Part shown: positions 36,201 to 49,300 of the stretch, in pieces
How the letters are laid out: each line of letters starts with the position of its first letter
Position numbering within the stretch: the stretch's first letter is position 1
Assembly: GCF_015832195.1 (NCBI RefSeq)
Contig: NC_052018.1
Coordinates: 63,549,666-63,613,665, forward strand
Length of the DNA stretch: 64,000 nt
Direction: 5' to 3'
From: Motacilla alba alba
Taxonomy: Eukaryota; Chordata; Aves; Passeriformes; Motacillidae
The notes under the pieces: generated by a model
The model's input: the letters and a program-made list of their open reading frames with translations, nothing else
Database searches by the model: none
Told to the model about the DNA's origin: nothing
Made by a program: the position numbers and the translations under genes

Positions 36201-38309
36201 GGGTTTCTCATGTTGTTCTCCCATGCAGAGGTTGCTCTCATCTTATTGCTTTTCATCTTAAAGGATTGTTTTCCAGTCAGTTAAAAATAATTTTACTTTC
36301 CTGGTAAAATTTTTAAAACTGTTCTTGAATTATCATGCTAAGTTGTGTAGCTTTACTCTCATTAAAAAAAAAGTCTAATGCATAATACATATAAAGGCTG
36401 AGTGACTCTTTTAAGAACAAAAAGGTTTATAATCTGTTCAACTTCAGATTAACCTTGATTTAGTGGCCTATAGTCTGTCAAAATATGGAATTTTAGGAAT
36501 ACATCATTCTGAAATTACCTGAAGCATAGACTTGAAGAATTATGTAAATTTTTCATGTCTTAGTTAGTGACTTTGATATGAGCCTTGTCGTAACCAAGGC
36601 ATAATGCATTACTCAGTCAGAGTCATTGCAGAGAAGATCCTTCTCTAACAGAAGTTTGGCATATAGGGAGGATTATCAGAAAGGAGACTTGTTTTCAAGA
36701 CTGTTCCTTGGAAATGCAATTCCTTGAAATTCAATTCAAAATTAAAAAAAAAATTAGATGTTGGGTGGGGGGTTTTTTTGGTTGGTTTTTTTTGGGGGGT
36801 TTTTTTTGGTTGTTTTTTTTTTTTTTTGCCAGTAAACAGACTGAAAATGAAACCAATAGACAAGTTGGGTCTATACATTTGTGGACTTGTATACAGATGG
36901 CTGCTCTTTCCAGTTCAGTTTATGAAGCTGAACCATTTGACATTTTTTGTAACAGAGCAGCAACTCTGGATGCAAGAAAGAACGGCCTGGTGGGCTGTGT
37001 AGCAGTAGCATCTGCATTCAGTCATTTGTTGAAAAATCAGTTGTTGTAAGAACAGTTGACTGTTGGCTTGGTAACTTCATATTCTGCATGAAAAAGCAGT
37101 CCAGCAAGTTTGTTGTTAAAGACACAAAAATGACAAGTCAAAATGAATTTTCTGTAAAAAACATCAGACTGTGTAATTGATAGTAAAAAGTTCACACATC
37201 ATACAGATATATTCTTGACTGGGACTTGACAAGAATGCTCTTCTTAGTGTGTGACTTGGCTTTGAATTGAAATACTGCTAATATGTATTGCTTCTCATTA
37301 GCTTAATCTTTTCTTTGGCAAGGGGTGCATATTTTTGTCATTATTCTTTGTAATGGAATTTGGTGCATTCCTCTAGCCTGATCTGTAAACCCAAGAGTTT
37401 ACTTACTCTTTTTAGAAAGCCTTTATGTGACCTGTTGGAAAGTAGGTGGGCTGTATTTAGTCATAGTTCATAAGAAGTTAGTGCTAACTGGCTTATTGTG
37501 CTAGATATGATTTGCAAGTAAATGTGACACTTCAGATTAAAAATTTACTGCTGAACCATTGCAGGTTAATGGGATTATATTTGATACAAAGTCTTGGTTT
37601 AGATCTTTTAATGTAATAATTATCTTTGCTGAGTTATGAGCATTCCTTAGGCTGCTGACAGAACCATGTGAAAAGGTTATTTTTTTTTTGTTGGTTGTGC
37701 TTTTAAAAATAATGGAACTATTTTATCTTGAGCATATGCAATGATTATGAGAAGCTATGTCTACATTGGCAAGTTACCATGACAGGAGAGGGGTCTGTAG
37801 CATAGAGGAGGTGTGACGTCCTTGTGCTTGCAGTGCAAACCAGTGGCATGGGATGTGGAACAGCATCTCTGAGTGGAACCAACACGTGGCTGAAATGTGC
37901 ACCGTTACGCAGGAAAACACCTTCAGGCTGAAAATTGAATAACATGACTATTTAATTTTTAACTTTTAGACAATTAGGTTTGCCATTCTTGCTCCTTTAC
38001 TGGTGTTTTAATATTGTTGCATTTATTGTAGTGTGCCTAATGCATTAGCTGCTGCTCTGTTGTCTGAAATTCAGTGAATGAATGCTCTGCCCAACAGAGC
38101 TGAATGATGCTCTTCAGTGTTGAATGTTGTGCCCTACAGGATGGAAAATCCTGACCTTGTGGGGCTGAGTATTACCTACCAGTTTCTATTTAAAATGGAT
38201 GAAACAGAAGATCAGCTCATCTTTTGACATCCTGAGGTGTTTTTTTTATTATATACTGAAGCACCACTCTATTAATAAAACTGAGTTTCGCTTTTCTCCC
38301 TTGCCTAGA
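30281..38309 (+). other. NHSL1: NHSL1 intron segment
   Basis: No exon is supported. Simple sequence includes (TG)n at 31672-31684, T18 at 32946-32963 and a G/T-rich tract at about 36761-36828. Several open frames of 90-113 codons show no recognisable domain, and two of them run through the G/T tract. Confidence 0.6.
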
Positions 38310-39428
38310 TTCATAGAATCATTTAGGTTGGGAAGGACTGCTGAAATAATTCAGTCCAGTGTTAACCCAGCACTGCCAAGTGCCAAGTCCATCCCTGAAC
38401 CATGTTCCCAAATGCCACAGGTCTTTTATCTATACTTTCAGTGATAAGGACTCAACCACTTTCCTGGACAGCGTGTTCCAATGTTTTACAGCCCTTTCAG
38501 TGAAGAAATTTTTCCTAATACCCAATTTAAACCTCCCCTGGTGCAACTTGAGGGCATTTCCTCTTGTTCTGTTGCTGGTTGCCTGGGAGAAGAGCCCAAC
38601 TCCTCCCCTGGCTACAGCCTGCTTTCAGGGAGCTCTGGAGACCAGTAAGTTCTCCCCTGAGCCTCCTTTTCTCCAGGCTAAACACTCCTAACTCCCTCAG
38701 CTGCTCCTCATGACTTGTGCTCCAGACCATTCACCAGCTTGGTTGTCCTTCTCTGGACACGCTCCAGCATCTCAATGACTTTATTGTAGTGAGGACTCAA
38801 GATGTGACCTCATCAGTGCTGAGTACAGGAGGACAATCACTGCCCTGGACCTGCTGGCCACACTATTCCTTATACAGGCAAGGATGCCACTGGTTGCCTT
38901 GGCCACCCGGGCACATGCTGGATCGTGTTCAGACACTGTTGCCCAGCACTTCCAGGTCCTTCTTTGCCAGGTGGCTTTCCAGCTTTTCTTTCCCCTGCTG
39001 TACAAGATTGTTATGATCCAATGACAAGACCTAGCACTGTTTAACCTCACAGTTGTCCTCGTACCACGATCCAGCCTGTCCAGATCCCTGTGCAAGAGCC
39101 TTCCTGCCCTCCCGCAGACCAGCAGTTTTGCCCAGCTTGGTCTCTGCAAACTGACTGAGGGTGCTCTTGATCCTTTGGATCATTGATAAAGATAATAAAC
39201 AGGACTGGCCCCAACACTGATTCCTTGGGAGCACCACTAGCAGCCAGCTGGATGTAACCCCATTCACCACCACTCTCTGGGCCCAGCCATCCAGCCAGGT
39301 TTCTACCCAGCCAACTCTGCACCCAGCCAAGTTATGGGCTGCCCATTTCTCCAGGAGAATGCTGTGGGAAATTCTTAAAGGCTTTACTAAAGTCCAAGCA
39401 GACAAGTTCCACAGCCTTTCCCTCATCT
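38310..39428 (-). mobile_element. CR1 LINE, 1.1-kb 5'-truncated copy
   Basis: The left end TCATAGAATCATTTAGGTTGG is the reverse complement of a CR1 3' end, and homology-like text continues to 'aagtccaagcagacaagttccacagcctttccctcatc'. Translated on the minus strand it carries the reverse-transcriptase segment [21 protein letters not shown] in a different frame (CR1 consensus FADDTKLG, so the catalytic Asp pair is lost), and [19 protein letters not shown] near the end. The copy is a dead retroposon with frameshifts. It is the longest repeat in the window. Confidence 0.95.
39047..39322 (-). pseudogene. CR1 reverse-transcriptase remnant
   Basis: Within the CR1 copy, this frame carries [20 protein letters not shown], matching the conserved LINE RT block 'SGVPQGSVLGPxLFxxFIND'. 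The neighbouring block with FAETKLG lies in another frame, so at least one frameshift separates them, and one residue of the FADD catalytic motif is deleted and the other altered. The protein cannot be functional. Confidence 0.85.
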
Positions 39429-42400
39429 TACACAGAGCTTAAAAGCAGTTCTTTATGGGGTACTTACTGAAACATTGACCATGTAAAACCAAAATGTTTT
39501 AGAAATACTCACTAAAAATAATGAATCATCTCAGTACAGATTTGCATTCATTTTACCATTTTTGTTGTTTTAATCTTGAAAGCCTTTCTGACTCTCCATG
39601 GCCCACCTGGCCAAAGCAGACCTTCCCGGGAACATGTGTGTCCAGGAGGTGGCACTGCATTTTTGACAGCAGTGGTGATGTACATGAACAGAAGGCAGCA
39701 TTGTCAGACCATTTCTTCCAGAAGGAGGAGGGCGAGGAGGCTGCAGCCTTCTGGCTGAAGGCTGCTTTTTAACAGTGGCCTTTATCAAGTAGTGTAGGTT
39801 TCTTTGGTTTTTGATTTGAAAACTCCACTGCGTGTGAACTCTTCCAGTGAGCTGTGCGGGTGGCAGAGAGGTCACCGGTGCTCTGTATCAGGAAGGTGCT
39901 TCCCTCTTTGGGCTTTTAAATCCATTAAAAAGAATTGTGTGAGATAATAGGAGTGGGGAGGTGACTTCTTTCTCTTCCTGTTACCATGGTAATAAGTTTA
40001 ATGAGCAGACCTGAACCGGGTAATCCTACCCAGCCCTGTCTGCATTGCTGTTTAATATGAGCTGTAAAATAAGCTGGCAGAATGTGACTCCTTTGCTCAC
40101 AGAGTGTGTGGGTGTACCAGCATTGCTGACACTGCCATCCATTGTGGCCCCAGACTGGAAATCACCTTCTCCCCTGGCTTCATCATCTTTTGCTCTGTTT
40201 TCAGAAGGATCAGAGATGTGTGGGACTCAACTGCTAGAGCAAGGCAGCAAGAGTAGCTTGTTTCAACTATCAGTAGTAATATCTAATTTCCTCTGTTTCA
40301 CCAATAGCCCTGTCATCTGCCCCAAACATGTGTCATCACCTTCCCAAATGTGATCCAGTTCACAGAATGCACCGACCAAAGTACTTTATCTTTGTATGGC
40401 AGCAGAACTAAACCAGAAAGGCATAGAAAGGCTTCTCTGAGTTACCTGCTGCTTATATGGCTGGCTTTAATTGCTTTCTTGTTTAAATATTGCAAAGCAG
40501 TGATCAGGTGTTAATATCAAACATACAGTATTGCTTGTTGCTCTTGAGAAGGCTTTCTAATTGAAAGTGGAGATGAATAATTAGTACACAGAAGTGTATT
40601 TTAAAATATTTCACTGCCAATAATATAATACAAAGTATGTTTTTCTCATCTAGTGTCTTACGTCTTGTATATCTTATGTCCTGTGTTGAATTAAAAATAA
40701 TTGCAGAGGGCTATTACATAACAGCAAAGGAAAAATTAAATTAAGAAATGAAAGAGAGGGTAATGGGTATGATCAGAGTTGGTGCAGCAGAGGAAATACA
40801 GGCATGCAGATTCCTAATGATCCGTGTACATTATGTTTGGTTTTATTGTTCTTGGTTTTTGTTGTGTTTTACAGGTGCCTGCTATACAGTGGTTTGCAGA
40901 TTCAGTGTCCTTGCAGAGGGCTGAGGTTGCCTAGGGATGACACCTTGAATCTGGCTATATGGGTGCCAGGAATTAAGCTAGCCAGATGCCCCATCATTCA
41001 GAGATTTGCCTTCAGTTTGTTTGGTACACTGTTGCCAGTGACACTTGAACCTTTTTACAAAGCGTATTTGCTTGTTAGGACTGCTTTTAGCTGCCATGCC
41101 AGTCAAGCTCTTTCAGCTGCGCAAGACTTACTACTTACATCCTTTTAAAAAAATTAAGAGCTAAAAGCTCATAGATGCTGCATGATCACAAGCATATGAT
41201 GAAAATACATCCATTGAAAGTAGCAGGGGACAGAGCTAATGCTGGAGAATGTGAATATGGCCAAATGGAGAGAGCTTTCTGGAACATGACAAAGCTTTGT
41301 GTGCATTTCTGCCACTGTGGGTCCCTTTCATCTCCCTTCCACCCTGATGTCTGTGGGTAATGTACAAGCTCCTCAAATGCTGGGCTTGCTTTAAACACTG
41401 TAAAGCTCATACCTCCTGCTCACTTCCTGTTTGAGAGATTCACGTTCAGTTAAAAAGCAGATTTACAATACCTCAAGTGGGGTTTTTTTCCTCTTTGTTT
41501 TGAAATTCTTTAGCTTTTGTCTGCTGTGTTTGTGTTTAAGGAACATGAGTTAAGACTCCACGCACAGTATATGTATAGGAAAGAGGAAAGTACGTGCACA
41601 GGCCAGGACAGCAGGACATCCCATGTCCAATCTGGCCATTTCCAGTTCCAAAGGATGCTGGGGTGCTCCACCATGATGGACATGACCTGATTCTTGCTGT
41701 GTCTTGAGCTGTCCATCTGTAAAAGGAGGATACTTCTCTTTGAGAGTGTTATTTTGAGGATTAGTTAATGCTATATGCTCCAATGAAATATGTTTAATAT
41801 ATAAATTTTGTCCCCTGTTTTAAAGATAACTATTTAAGTACAATTTAAAAGCTTCAGCTGCTCATCCAAAAAGCCCAGAACACATCAATTCATCACTGCT
41901 AAAAATAGAATCCATATCTAATTAGGGCAAACTTTATCCCCATGGATTTCTATGAGCTGTCTTTAATTTCCAGCTTGGCTGCTGGGAATTACTTTATTTG
42001 ATGGTTTTGTTGTGCAAGGTGTCCATAAAATTGCTGTTACTTTATGACATGGTGCATATTACCTTCTATCCAGAGGATCTACAAATAGTACATAAAGACT
42101 GATGGTATAATTCCTTATATAGCATATTTATAAAGATTATCTTCATGCCAAAGTAGGGCTGACATGACAATCCTTTGTGATTCCATGTTCCCTGAGTTCC
42201 CAATAGATGTATCCTATATATTTTTAAAACTCCTATGTGTAATACTCATCAGTATCATTGCTGTTCTCAGAGGTCAGGACCATACATGCTTGTCTAGTAA
42301 AAGGGATAATGTTTTCTTTGGTTTTTCTTTATAATTTTGTTTCTTGTAATCCCCGAGTTAGTCACAGTTTTGTGAGTCTGTCAGACTCTTAAAGATCTTT

Positions 42401-45400
42401 TTTGTTTAACCAAACATTTCCAATATAATGCAATATTGATCGCATTTTCTGTAATTATTCCTAATTATTCAAGCTCTCTCTAATAGAGCCTGAGTGTAAG
42501 GAGTTGATTTTGCAAAAATAAAATATGCTGATGAAGATTAATATGCATGTATAACAGCCTGCTCAGAGCATTCATACTAGCATTACTAATAGTCCAATTT
42601 TTAAACGGCATGAAAAAGAAGAATAAAGGAAATAAAATGTTACTTTTGGGAAATCTTTCTATAAATGATAGCTCAAGGGTGAGAAAAATGAACAGCCTCA
42701 CTTTTTTGTATTTGAAAACATTAAGCTGTGCTACAGCAGCAGTAGAATAAGTGAAGATTAATCAGAAGTTTTGTGATAAAATTTTGACTTTATCAAACTT
42801 AGAGAGGCTTTTGCTCCATATAGACATAGCATAAAGAAATTGGTTTTTCTTATAGGATTTTTGGGGGGAGATGAACAGGCAATGTACACAGTGTCTTTCT
42901 CACATGATAATGGTATGTCTTGGCAGCTCTTTATGGTTTTACATTTGCTAATAGCTGAGACCATAACCATCACCAAATCATTTTATCATTTATGTCACCA
43001 AGGTCTTCCCAGCTCTGGGGAAGAACAGATTTATTCTTCAAGGAAAAAACTTGTGGGGACATTAATGCCTACCATATGGTAAATATACTTGTTAAACTGG
43101 ATTTCAGCCATGATCCCATTATTGTGCTTCAGCCTTACTTCGTGAGCATGCATTGGAAACATGGATAATTGAGTATGCCTGTGCTCTAGAGAAGTGCATG
43201 GTAAATGTCATGGGGACTCCAGGACAATATGTTATCCTGTGTCATCTTGATAATTGTTTGGGAGCATGGGAGTCTGCTGAGCACTGAGTTGTTGGTGTTC
43301 CCTGTCTTCTTGCTCTTGTGTTTGTACTGCATGTTACCTAATAATACTGCCTTGGTGTGTAGATCAACACTGAACTTTTATGTCAGATAACATGATTGGG
43401 TAGAATAGAAAGACTGAATGCAAACATCAGCCAGTATCCTACAGAAAATGTAATTTGATAGTGTGATTTTGAGTTGTTAGAATGAAAAAAAACCACCAAA
43501 AAAAACCCCCATAACTTAAATCCACCTGTATTCTTATGTAAGAAAAAATACTGTTCCTGTCTGCAGGAAAAATAAATGCAAGTTCCAGTATACACTTTTA
43601 TCAACAGCCTAGTGATGTTCTGAAGTTTTGTGCATCACATCTATGACAGTGACTCTTCCCAGGACCCTGATAATCACAGGGAATTGAAAGGATGAGACAG
43701 CAGGCATGGTGGCTAGACAAGATGGTTGCAGAGGTCCCCTTAGGGAGGTGGTAACAGGGCCTCCTTATGAACTGCTTCACTGACAGCACTCTTGGGGTTT
43801 TATTCCACCCAGGACAACTGTCTAGACATTCATTTATTCTGGCAGACACAAGAGTATCAGCATGGTTGATGAGTGAATTGAGCTCTGCTAATGTTAATCA
43901 CAGTTTGTCTTTCTCATAGTCTGATGAGTAAATGTACTTGGCTTTGTAAATTTGTATTTGCCTCAAAGGCCTGTTTGCCAGTGTTCAGTGTTTGCCAGTG
44001 AGTTTCTGCTGTCTGTATGGACATGGCAGTGGTACCAACAGCTATTGCCCTTGCTGTTGGCATATTTTCCCCTTTCCATCCATATTCTTGCAGATACTTG
44101 AAATTGTTAATAAAAAAATGTAAAGTTGCAGGCAGGGCTTGTTTCATCCCCATTTATTAAAGGTATCTGGCACAGTTTGTTATATGACCTGTTTTCATCT
44201 ATTTGCAGGTTTGCTGAGATTCCCTCATGTGAGATGTGTATGAAAGGTTTTATAGTGAAAATTATTTGCTCAGATTGCTGTGCAAAGTAACAGGATGTTA
44301 AATGAAAAAACCCAAACAAACAACCTCCTCTCACCAAACTAGCCAGTTTTTCGTCAACTTCCTATGCTTTGCCAGCAGTGTTGAGTGAGCGCTGCAGACA
44401 GCTTGTGCTGGATGCTGCTGTGTGTTTTGTGTGTCTGGAGGCTGATGCCACGCTGGTGCAGTGCCTGTGGGCAGCTGGTGTGTACACCCTGCTCCCAGGC
44501 TGCGGCTGCCAGCACAGGCACAGGAGGCAGCAGGAGATGCATGTGCGTGTTAGGGAAAGAGGAGTTGTGCATCTGTGGTGGTGTTGTCGTTAAACAGCTG
44601 GCTTGGTTTGTTTTTTCTTCCTGACCAAAAGTTTATTGTAGCTCTCAACCAAACAGTACACAAAGCCTTTTTAAAAATGTGTAAATTCTTACGTTTTGCT
44701 GTTATGCTCCTATATATAGAGCAGCCACTTCCAGGAATGCTATGGGCTGCAACCATAGCATTTATTAAGAACAGTTAAGAAAGCAGACTGAGACTTGTTC
44801 TTTGTTGTACTCTATTTAGGGTTTTGATATCTTCCCTTTTTAAAAAACAAATGCTTAATATTTACAAACCTTTAATCTTACAAATATTTAATCTTTCAAA
44901 CAATATAAACCTTTAAAAATTGCTGAAGACAGCAGTTCATGAAGTGTGCTCTCTTCATGTGACATCTTCCTTGCTGTCCCAATCTGACTGTGCTGTTACA
45001 GCCAGTTCAAAAGCGTAGGAAGGGCACTCTTCCTGAATCCCAGAGAAGAACAGTATGGGAAATTAGGGTTGTTAGCAGCATGGAAACTTGCTTAGTATTG
45101 GAGTATTTGGGAGAGGTGCCATGGACTAGTGACTTGTGAATGAGGCTAAAGAACTGAGAATACCTTGACTTTAAGTCTGGCTTTTCCACTGTGTGGGCAG
45201 GTTACTAAATCCCTTTGAGACTATGTCTTCATCTTTAAATGGGAATAATAGCTACCTGTAGAGGCATTGTGAGGATGTATGTATTTATGCAGTTCTGCAG
45301 GCAAGCTGATAACTGCTTATGCTTTGTGTTCAGCATCAATCCAGTTATAGTCTAACCTAGAAGATAACTTCACCTTTTGGTATCAAACATTACGCTTCTA

Positions 45401-46026
45401 ACTTTGAAATGGAGCTTCTTTAATAAAATCCAAATACTGAAATCACCATATTTTGCCTTTTTTTCTTTAGTCTGTATGTTTTTTCCTGCTTTTGCATTCT
45501 CGAAGAAGGTTGACAAATTCTTGACAGGCTCCTGCCCAGTTACGGTTCTGTAGCTGCCAGTGTCACGGCATTTATAGTAACTTAGCTTTAAATAAGCTTC
45601 TTGGATGTGGCCATCTGTGTGTGGCTGTAGTACCTGTTGTTCAGAGTGGTGAATAATCGGGGATAAGGCTTAAGAGAAGCCGCAGCCTGGAGAGGCAGCA
45701 GAAAGGGAGTAGGCCAAGGTCTGTGGCAGGTGACTGGGTTTCCCAGCTCTCTGCAGCCTCTATTTTCCTGCTTGTGGCTGTGAGCCGCAGGCGGGAGGAG
45801 CGCAGGAACAGGGCAGCCAGTAGCTACAGTGGGCTGCTGCTTAACCAGGTGCTTGATTTTTTTTTTTTTTTTTTTTTTTTTTTGGTGTTGTTTTCCTTCT
45901 TTTTCGAGGACTTACTGAATTCTATTCTAGACAGTTTTCGGGATATCCAAGTAGCTTAGCTTGCCTAAGTGCTCAAGAGGAGAAAATCTTTTCCTCCACT
46001 GCCTTTTGAATGCGTCCGCTCAAGGG
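39429..46026 (+). other. NHSL1: NHSL1 intron segment leading to the third first exon
   Basis: No exon is supported. A run of 27 T occupies 45857-45883, about 220 bases before the next first exon. Open frames of up to 114 codons occur (for example 40804-41148 +) without recognisable features. Confidence 0.6.
45857..45883. repeat. Poly-T tract, 27 bases
   Basis: An uninterrupted homopolymer of 27 T stands 144 bases upstream of the TATA-like element of the 46105 exon. It could exclude nucleosomes at the promoter, or be the reverse-strand tail of an old insertion. No accompanying element is recognisable. Confidence 0.9.
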
Positions 46027-46104
46027 TTATAAGCAGGCCACTCCCTTCTGCTCGGAGCTAGCCACTGGGGACAGCAGGGACATCCTTGAGAGCAGCATCT
46101 CACA
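46027..46104 (+). promoter_or_regulatory. NHSL1: TATA-like element and short leader of the 46105 first exon
   Basis: TTATAAG at 46027-46033 would direct initiation near 46055-46065, giving a leader of about 40-50 bases before the ATG. In-frame TGA at 46087-46089 closes the frame upstream. Unlike the 29.4-kb promoter, the sequence is not a CpG island, which would fit a regulated, tissue-restricted promoter. This rests on position and motif alone. Confidence 0.35.
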
Positions 46105-46306
46105 ATGATCGCCTATGTGCACTGCCTGCCCGCCGACCCGATGGTCGGGTGCCTCGGCAGGAGCAAGTGGCAGCCCAGCTGCAACGATGAGGAGGAGGAG
46201 GAACTCATCCCGCTGTATTCCAGCAGAATGGGCAACACTCACACCAAACTGCCTGGGCGCCTCAAGAAAAAGTTTCTGAGCAAAGACGACAACTCCTTTT
46301 GGCCAA
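46105..46306 (+). CDS. NHSL1: Candidate NHSL1 alternative first coding exon (MIAYVH / MGNTHTK)
   Basis: The exon encodes 67 residues plus one base from the ATG at 46105 (A at -3), and ends CCAA|GTAAGA with GT at 46307. The overhanging A would make a Thr codon with an exon 2 beginning CA, the phase shared by all four first exons. The peptide has an N-terminal part with Cys 7, 16 and 26, an acidic run at 28-33 (DEEEEE), then a second Met at residue 42 followed by GNTHTKLPGRLKKKFLSK. That Met (46228) has a strong context (A at -3, G at +4). I do not firmly recall this N-terminus from a known isoform; the NHSL1 assignment rests on strand, position between NHSL1-like exons and phase. It could belong to another nested + strand transcript, but nothing else here suggests one. 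Confidence 0.6.
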
Positions 46307-49300
46307 GTAAGATCAGTTCCTGTTCCTTAGCAATTTTGGTCATTTAGTATTGCGTTGTCATTACTGAGGAAATAGCTAAATAAAACAAACATAAACAAGG
46401 AAAATATTCTTACTTCTCTTTTGGAGGATGAAGGCATTTGGAACAATTTTCTTACAAAAATAATGTATTTCCCCTTCGGGACAGTGCATGTAAATACTGT
46501 ATCTGATGGGGCTGCTAAGTTGATACAGGATGGTACTGTTTTGTGTATGTGATATGTCTGTGTTTGAGAGGTCTTGGGCACTCGCTTTCAGTTCAATAAT
46601 GCTCCTTTTCAGCAAAATGATTGTTTTAGATGAGTGGAACTGTTGATGTAGCACTCTAATTGAAAGCTATAGGAACAATCAGTGGATGAAAAGGCCAGGA
46701 AAAATAAGAAAAACGTCTAACAGACTCAAAAGGTGCTTAATGCAGTTGATGAGTACTTCTTTAAAAAAACAGTCGGCTTTTGAATAACCTTTGGTCTAAG
46801 GTTATTTTCCCTCTGAACGTGAGAAGAAAGAATTCCTGAATTGTGATGACTCTCCGTTTTTAATCTGAATAGTTTCAAGTTTCACTGGCAAATACAGATG
46901 GGAAATAAGGAGAGAAGAGTACTGACAATGGTAATGTTCAGCTGTTTTGTTTTTAGCCTTAATGCTTGCCTTCCCTTCTTTTCTGGCCACCTAAGCAAAG
47001 GCACCCAGCTGTTTGTGGAATGGTTGCTCAGAGAAGTCTATTTAAGAGTGATGGGGGAGAAATTTCACAAGACAAAGAAAGCTTTTCCTGCAAAAGCCAG
47101 CTGGCTGGCTATCTTGTGCCAGGTCTTTTGGAGAAAAAAAAAAAAAAGGTACATAAGTATATTTACAACTGTATTGATTTTTCTTTTTCTCATTAGTCTC
47201 ACACTGACTATCTGACAATGGTTCGTTATTACCAGGAACTGAAAAATCCCCATCTTGCCACATGATGCTAACACTGATTAGCAAAACCACCTGTACTTTG
47301 TTTTGTGAATTACCATATTCTCCCTTCATTGCTAAGCAGGCTTCATTTGATGTCCCCTCCTCTAGGAGGAGTGTGATTTACGTGATTGTTTCAGGCTTTT
47401 TTCAAGAGCAGGTAATTTTTTATGCTGCATGTAAAGAAAAATCCACATCTTCTGCTGAATTTTTGTATTTTTGAGCACAGGGTCAATTCTGGTTCATTCA
47501 GAGGGAAAATGAAAATTCTTCCTTTATGTAAAACAATATAGTCACTGTCAGACCTAGGGAAGCCCTGAAGTTAGGGACTAGGAAGCAGCTTCCAGGGATG
47601 CTCGTTTGGAGGTGGATATGGCCCTTCTTGTCCCAGACAGCCTGGAGTGTGTGTATGTGTCTTTTGGGATTTGTCTCTCTTGCTGGATGACAGGTTAGTT
47701 CATTCCTACAAGGCTGTGACGTTGACTTTCAGAGCGGGTTCTCGACGTGCCCTCGGAGGTGCTGCTCAGAGCATTGTGAGCAACCGCTCTGTTTGAATCT
47801 GCTTCTCCAGAGTGTGGAAATGTGATTGAGGAGCACGGGTAAGGTACTCAGAAATCCCTGCTTCCTCACTGCAGCCTCCCTCTTTTTTTCTCTTTGTGCT
47901 GTCCATAGGGAAAGCATCCCCTTCTCTCTAAAATGCACCTGAATTGAAATTACAAAACTTTTCAGAAGATACTTGACAATTGTGCTCATGTGTGTAATTT
48001 CACTGGTTTATAGTACAACACTTACATAAGCAATTTAATTATTTTACTTGTGATCTAACAAAGCTATTTAGTGCAATTTTTGGTCCTTACCAATGAACTT
48101 TCACATGTTTCAGACCAAGTTTATAGCAGTATTCCTTACGTTGAATTTCGCTGATACCTGGTATGACCCCATATATTTTATTTGTTCTTTCTGAATTCCC
48201 AATCAGCACAGTTCCAATGAATTTTTTTCATTGAAACAGTGAATGACAAAAATCAGTTACCCTGCTTTCTGGCCTGACTTTTCCCAGGAGAACCTCTAGT
48301 GCTTCAGTAGTGGTGTCCCACCACAGTACAAGTGTGTAGATTGTGGGACACCAGCTCTGCCTCACTGGCTGCTTTCTTACTCGTTCTCAGTCCATTGAAA
48401 CAAAAGAATAGCAGAGCAATTAAGCCATCGGTTAAAAGTGTTATGGGTGGGACAGGTACTATTTCTCTTTGAGTAGGGAGACTCTGTCACTTTAAACTCT
48501 GTTAATGTTTATTTTAAGGAACAAAAGTGTTTAAGAGTGGAAGTGCTTTCTGGGACCAGGTCAAGTGATAACTGCAGAGCACAGCAGGGGATTATTGGCT
48601 GGGCTTTATCTCTGTTGATAAAGGCCTCCCTTTGGGGTCCTTATCCAGCATCATGAGAACTGCACTTGGAGAGGTTTCACAGTGCTGATACACTCCACAG
48701 AAAATGCTCCCAGTAGTGTTAGGGTTGTTTGAAAACATAATACGGTCAAATTATTTGAACTTCCTCATGGGCTGGGGGGGGAGGCATACTCACTTGAGGG
48801 ATCTCAGTAGTTTGCAGCAGAAGTCCTTGCACTCCTGCTACCAAATAATCCATAATCAAAATACTTGTGGTGTGATGTAGCAGCCATAAAAATCAGGTTA
48901 CCATTTTAGGGTTTGAAGGTTTTTTAAGGTGTTGCAATTATTCTGATAAAACTGTTAAATTAGTCATATTGTGAAGTGAAAGTTCTGCATTACCAGCTCA
49001 GCCTTGTTCCAGCATCTATGATGCTGTTCTTCTGCTGTTCTTTGCTGCCAGATTAAGTGCAAATAGACAACATAGGATTAAAATCAGCCAGAGTGCAGCA
49101 GTACATCCTTTAACAGCCTGTCTGCCTGCCAGAAAAGCAGTATTACAGTCACCATCACATGCTCATTCACAATTACAAACTCCAGTGGAGCTGAGTGTTT
49201 GGTAACTGGTTTTCCTGCAGCAAAGTTAAACTGAGATACTCCACTGACCAGGTTTGGCAAAAATGTCAGGAGCTTGGTTCAGTTTGGTTTAAATGCCTGG

